NCBI GenBank assembly: GCA_030142905.1
Contig: JASJOG010000002.1
Location: forward strand, 4,793,501-4,857,500
Length of the DNA stretch: 64,000 nucleotides
Direction: 5' to 3'
Source: Heliopora coerulea
Lineage: Eukaryota; Cnidaria; Anthozoa; Scleralcyonacea; Helioporidae
Made by a program: the position numbers and the translations under genes. Positions 63,220-64,000 of the stretch are shown in pieces. The notes under the pieces are model-generated. The model did no database searches and had not been told where the DNA came from. It saw only the letters and a list, made by a program, of their open reading frames with translations. Positions within the stretch are counted from its first letter, which is position 1. The number at the start of each line of letters is the position of its first letter.

Positions 63220-63860
63220 GGTACATTACCATTCTGTGATTAAGAAGTTTATATAATTCTGTTATTAAGGGTTCTCCAGGAAATCCTGGTGGAGTTGGAA
63301 TATCTGGCAGCGCTGGATCATCGGTAATGAATAGATGCACGATAAAGCGAATGTTTCATTAGATATCCGGATGTCACATAGCTATACACTTTTGCATGTA
63401 AAGAAAACAATGAAAGCAAAAAAAAAGGGATAACTAGTATGCAATCGTACATGTACACGTTAGTGTATATGCGCATGTTTTTAATATGTAAGTGTATGTG
63501 TGTATGGGCATGTGTATTAAAATGTGTATTCGTATATTTATGCCTAAGTCCCTAAATGAATACGAAATCATGTCTACGAAGCCAAAAGTACTCGCTTATG
63601 TAGTTTTCGTTGGTGTATGTGTACTTGCACATCTATCTGTGTAAGAATTGTATTCCCTTAGCAAACAATGCATGTATCCTATACATTCATTTGCCATCGT
63701 AAATGGATATATCTATTGCTTGTATTCACGTCAGTTATGTATTAATGGTTTCTTTGTTTTGTTGTTACAGGGCACTAGGGGACAAAAAGGATATCCTGGC
63801 GCGGACGGTAATTCCGGACCTTATGGTGAAGCCGGACAGCCAGGTGCACCAGGAGCCCTG
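42165..63860 (+). CDS. VWA-EGF collagen gene (collagen gene 2), 5' part
   Basis: The reconstructed order is signal peptide (42165-42225), VWA (45861-46493), EGF exons at 48669, 50456, 54761, 55344 and 55927, a linker (60907), and Gly-X-Y exons at 61387, 63270 and 63771, continuing off the right edge. Phases are consistent throughout: signal, VWA and EGF exons all join in phase 1, the linker converts phase 1 to 0, and helix exons are phase 0-0. Exon sizes of 54 and 90 bp suggest a fibrillar-type helix. The product would be a secreted matrix collagen with a ligand-binding VWA/EGF N-terminus. Same strand as, and downstream of, gene 1; likely a paralogue. Whether it ends in COLFI is unknown. Confidence 0.8.
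42226..45860. other. First intron of collagen 2
   Basis: Contains a foldback repeat cluster at 43980-44300 (separate entry). The rest has scattered short ORFs without recognisable similarity. Confidence 0.5.
43985..44300. mobile_element. Foldback/MITE cluster with two palindromes
   Basis: GTGTTTTACCAGGGGTTACA (about 44009) inverts to TGTAACTCCTGGTAAAACAC (about 44163), enclosing inverted ACGAGAGAACAAT blocks. A second, nearly perfect stem (TGAATTTATAATTAAGAAA at about 44216 with TTTCTTAATTATGAATTCA at about 44279) follows directly. Non-coding. Confidence 0.7.
45861..46493 (+). CDS. Collagen 2 exon 2: von Willebrand factor A domain
   Basis: 211 codons, the whole domain in one exon. The MIDAS metal site is complete: VVDRSGSVR (DxSxS), TKTHLGLA (the MIDAS Thr) and MVITDGEQT (the MIDAS Asp). 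It starts [15 protein letters not shown] and ends IRKFCPG, the two cysteines probably closing the domain. A folded VWA with an intact MIDAS binds protein ligands through a divalent ion, as in matrilins and FACIT or type VI collagens. Acceptor TTTGCGTTTAG, donor CCA G|GTAAAA. Confidence 0.95.
46494..48668. other. Collagen 2 intron
   Basis: About two imperfect units of roughly 68 bp built on GAAGTGG(C/G)TAT..TTC lie at 47420-47550. No other feature recognised. Confidence 0.5.
48669..48794 (+). CDS. Collagen 2 EGF exon 1
   Basis: 42 residues in phase 1-1. All six EGF cysteines are present: [28 protein letters not shown]. Acceptor TTTTTGATAG, donor GAA G|GTTTGA. Sequence clearly older than the 583-bp array copies. 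Confidence 0.9.
48941..49052 (+). pseudogene. Fossil EGF exon
   Basis: After TTTTCCAG the DNA reads, with gaps, GATTCGCCACATGT...GGGACTTACGATTGCAAT...TGGTGAC...AACGTGTAATGGTT, which aligns with the FATC...GTYxCxC...GDGKxC region of its neighbours. It contains stops and indels and lacks several cysteines. Confidence 0.55.
49053..50455. other. Collagen 2 intron
   Basis: A pyrimidine-rich CTCC/CTTC stretch lies at about 50085-50150; related stretches occur near 51370 and 53415. Nothing else recognised. Confidence 0.4.
50456..50581 (+). CDS. Collagen 2 EGF exon 2, Cys2 replaced by Gly
   Basis: Same 126-bp phase 1-1 exon: [16 protein letters not shown], then [16 protein letters not shown]. The codon where other copies have TGT (DDCHQF) is GGT here (NDGHQF), so the Cys2-Cys4 disulfide cannot form. 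Splice sites are intact (TTCACAG, TCA G|GTTTGC), so it may still be included. Confidence 0.75.
50950..51257 (+). mobile_element. Possible LINE 3' tail with GATC/GATT repeat end
   Basis: AATAAAGTTATTGTTT runs into a (GATC)n/(GATT)n microsatellite (51217-51257), a typical CR1/RTE-like 3' end. No coding similarity was recognised in the preceding frame. Confidence 0.3.
51876..51965. repeat. Palindromic foldback repeat
   Basis: CTGTACAAGTAAAATATCGG inverts to CCGATATTTCACTTGTACAG with a short loop. Related to the larger palindrome at 52305-52425. Confidence 0.75.
52305..52425. repeat. Palindromic foldback repeat
   Basis: GGTCTGTAAAGTAAAATATT pairs with ATATTTTACTGTACAGACC, and inner GTACGGACC with GGTCCGTAC. 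Same family as the element at 51876. Confidence 0.75.
53628..53662 (-). ncRNA. Hammerhead-ribozyme-like core
   Basis: On the minus strand: CTGAAGA, A, the 6-bp stem GTTGCG-AGA-CGCAAC, then GAAAC-GTTA-GTT. All core positions fit CUGANGA / stem II / GAAA, a 2-bp stem III (AC with GU) and a GUH cleavage triplet. Stem I pairing with the flanks is not evident. Confidence 0.5.
53740..54284 (+). pseudogene. hAT transposase C-terminal (dimerisation) region, degenerate
   Basis: After an in-frame stop at 54052 the frame continues with [40 protein letters not shown] and [15 protein letters not shown], the hAT C-terminal dimerisation signature (WW..., PATSxPxER.FSxxG). ZBED-like relatives share it. The catalytic core and BED finger are absent. 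Confidence 0.85.
54609..54643 (+). ncRNA. Hammerhead-ribozyme-like core, inverted partner
   Basis: CTGAAGA, A, GTTGCG-AGA-CGCAAC, then GAAAA-GTTA-GTC. Like the partner at 53628 but with A for C after GAAA, which weakens stem III. Confidence 0.45.
54761..54886 (+). CDS. Collagen 2 EGF exon 3 (array copy A)
   Basis: [34 protein letters not shown]: six cysteines intact. Acceptor CTATTCACAG, donor ACA G|GTATAC. Confidence 0.9.
55344..55469 (+). CDS. Collagen 2 EGF exon 4 (array copy B)
   Basis: As copy A but with [10 protein letters not shown] (Ile to Val). Splice sites unchanged. Confidence 0.9.
55927..56052 (+). CDS. Collagen 2 EGF exon 5 (array copy C)
   Basis: Looks identical to copy B, including the flanking intron. 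Either a very recent duplication, gene conversion or an assembly duplicate. Confidence 0.88.
56512..56624 (+). pseudogene. Broken EGF exon (array copy D)
   Basis: Thirteen bases are missing between ATATGCGG and ACTGTCATC, shifting the frame after Cys1. The Cys4 codon is TTT, and GYTGDGK is altered to GCTGDVK. Splice sites persist, but inclusion would frameshift the mRNA. Confidence 0.85.
56870..56995. repeat. Palindromic foldback repeat
   Basis: TTTAAAAACCGAGCAG..GTGCTTTATCG inverts to CGATAAAGCACGAACTGCGAGTTTTTAAA (in two blocks), enclosing the inner pair TTTAAAACACGAGG / CCGAGTGTTTTAGA. Confidence 0.65.
57862..57891 (-). ncRNA. Degenerate hammerhead-like core
   Basis: Minus strand: CTGACGA, stem GGGC-CTTC-GCTC, GAAAC-GTTA-GAA. 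The last triplet lacks the required U, so self-cleavage is unlikely. Confidence 0.35.
58150..58457 (+). pseudogene. GIY-YIG endonuclease domain of a Penelope-like element
   Basis: [11 protein letters not shown], a stop, then [20 protein letters not shown] (GIY-YIG core with the catalytic Arg in GRRLSDRF), [13 protein letters not shown] (catalytic-region HFN) and [18 protein letters not shown], the usual Penelope-like C-terminus. The single stop falls in the CxxC-type linker where relatives have Cys. The catalytic Glu is not assigned. Confidence 0.8.
58675..58702. repeat. (CA)n(TA)n microsatellite
   Basis: CACACACACACACA followed by TATATATATA inside the Penelope-like right end. Confidence 0.85.
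58735..58764 (+). ncRNA. Degenerate hammerhead-like core
   Basis: CTGACGA, perfect stem GAGC-CTTC-GCTC, GAAAC-GTTA-GAA: inverted partner of 57862-57891, with the same defective cleavage triplet. Confidence 0.35.
59551..60906. other. Collagen 2 intron before the linker exon
   Basis: A-rich AAAAACAAAAC stretch at about 60135-60175. No exon or element recognised. Confidence 0.4.
60907..60968 (+). CDS. Collagen 2 linker exon (predicted)
   Basis: Between ATTTGCCAG and CAA|GTACGC, 62 bp start in phase 1 and end in phase 0, exactly what is needed to join the EGF exons to the helix exon at 61387. It encodes [12 protein letters not shown] then VTAPQPPFQ, a Pro/Gln-rich non-helical linker. The branch/pyrimidine region is weak. 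Chosen because no other candidate in 56.6-61.4 kb bridges the phases by eye. Confidence 0.5.
61387..61428 (+). CDS. Collagen 2 first helix exon (42 bp)
   Basis: LK then [12 protein letters not shown]. Acceptor TTATTTACAG, donor AAG|GTGAGG. Starting with two residues before the first Gly fits the beginning of a triple helix after a non-helical linker. Confidence 0.88.
62069..62163. repeat. Dispersed repeat, copy 2
   Basis: Shares blocks with 13306-13432 (GGCATAAGACTTCTATC, CTAACGCCAGACGATTTTAC, AAGCTCCCGC). Confidence 0.6.
62685..62820. repeat. GACTTG/GACTCG-rich minisatellite-like repeat
   Basis: Many imperfect 6-12 bp units of GACTTGxG / GACTCGAGTC across about 135 bp. Non-coding. Confidence 0.7.
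63179..63219. repeat. (AT)n microsatellite
   Basis: About 16 uninterrupted AT units, then GTATATATAG. Confidence 0.95.
63270..63323 (+). CDS. Collagen 2 helix exon (54 bp)
   Basis: Six triplets, [18 protein letters not shown]. Acceptor TGTTATTAAG, donor TCG|GTAATG. The 54-bp size is the fibrillar-type signature. Confidence 0.93.
63771..63860 (+). CDS. Collagen 2 helix exon (90 bp)
   Basis: Ten triplets, [30 protein letters not shown]. Acceptor TTGTTACAG, donor CTG|GTATGA. Twice 45 bp. The gene continues beyond the window. Confidence 0.93.
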
Positions 63861-64000
63861 GTATGATTTCTTTAAACATAGAGACAAAAAGACCTTGCCA
63901 ATGTTTAGGCGAATGAGTATTCCTGACACTTGACTGTATTGTCTTGATGTTGTTGCTATTGTCGTTGTAGTTGTCATAGTAGCTACTTTTGTTGTTTCTT

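Larger units (their letters stand above)
61429..63269. other. Collagen 2 intron
   Basis: Contains the second copy of a dispersed repeat (62069-62163), a GACTTG-rich minisatellite (62685-62820) and an (AT)n tract (63179-63219). Confidence 0.6.

Noticed and set aside
1..64000. CRISPR arrays, operons, prokaryotic mobile islands or phage genes
   Set aside because: None seen; the sequence is intron-rich animal DNA with eukaryotic transposons.

Overview
The window reads as animal nuclear DNA, most likely from an anthozoan cnidarian and plausibly a stony coral. It is AT-rich, has small exons with GT-AG introns, and carries two fibrillar-type collagen genes head to tail on the + strand, embedded in a dense litter of transposon remains (Crypton, PIF/Harbinger ISL2EU, restriction-endonuclease-type and CR1/L2-like non-LTR elements, Ty3/gypsy, Penelope-like, hAT, pogo-like and foldback elements). 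There is no sign of prokaryotic organisation, no CRISPR array and no convincing tRNA or rRNA gene.

Collagen gene 1 (5604-38810) is the 3' half of a fibrillar procollagen whose start lies left of the window. Nineteen exons encode uninterrupted Gly-X-Y sequence. Fourteen of them are exactly 54 bp, one is 108 bp, and the last four are 36, 18, 18 and 42 bp. A C-telopeptide exon with a YYR motif follows, then five exons for a complete COLFI (fibrillar C-propeptide) domain ending at a TAG stop. Cysteines 2 and 3 of the usual eight, which make the interchain disulfide in vertebrate procollagens, are both absent, and an adjacent Cys-Cys pair appears elsewhere in the domain. One intron uses a GC donor.

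Collagen gene 2 starts at 42165, about 3.4 kb downstream of the gene 1 stop, and runs off the right edge. I reconstruct it from exon phases as a signal peptide exon, one VWA-domain exon with an intact MIDAS, a series of 126-bp phase 1-1 EGF exons, a short linker exon, then Gly-X-Y exons of 42, 54 and 90 bp. Its promoter, 5' leader and start codon are tandemly duplicated just upstream. The EGF exons lie on a 583-bp tandem unit: two copies look identical, one nearly so, one older copy has lost Cys2, one carries a 13-bp deletion, and one fossil is barely recognisable.

Layout: 1-1530 Crypton remnant; 2007-3190 Harbinger remnant; 3240-4490 non-LTR remnant; 5604-18688 collagen 1 helix exons, with a gypsy remnant in the 8.1-14.0 kb intron; 18.8-23.0 kb a second Crypton copy split by a nested non-LTR element; 24.0-30.4 kb the last helix exons with a THAP-type DNA element and a Penelope-like palindrome; 31.0-33.3 kb a CR1/L2-like element; 34.1-38.8 kb telopeptide and C-propeptide; 38.8-41.2 kb intergenic; 41.2-42.2 kb duplicated promoter; 42.2-63.9 kb collagen 2. 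Both genes would make secreted extracellular-matrix (mesoglea or skeletal matrix) proteins. Their adjacency suggests a tandem paralogue cluster, which is inference because gene 1's N-terminus and gene 2's C-terminus are outside the window.
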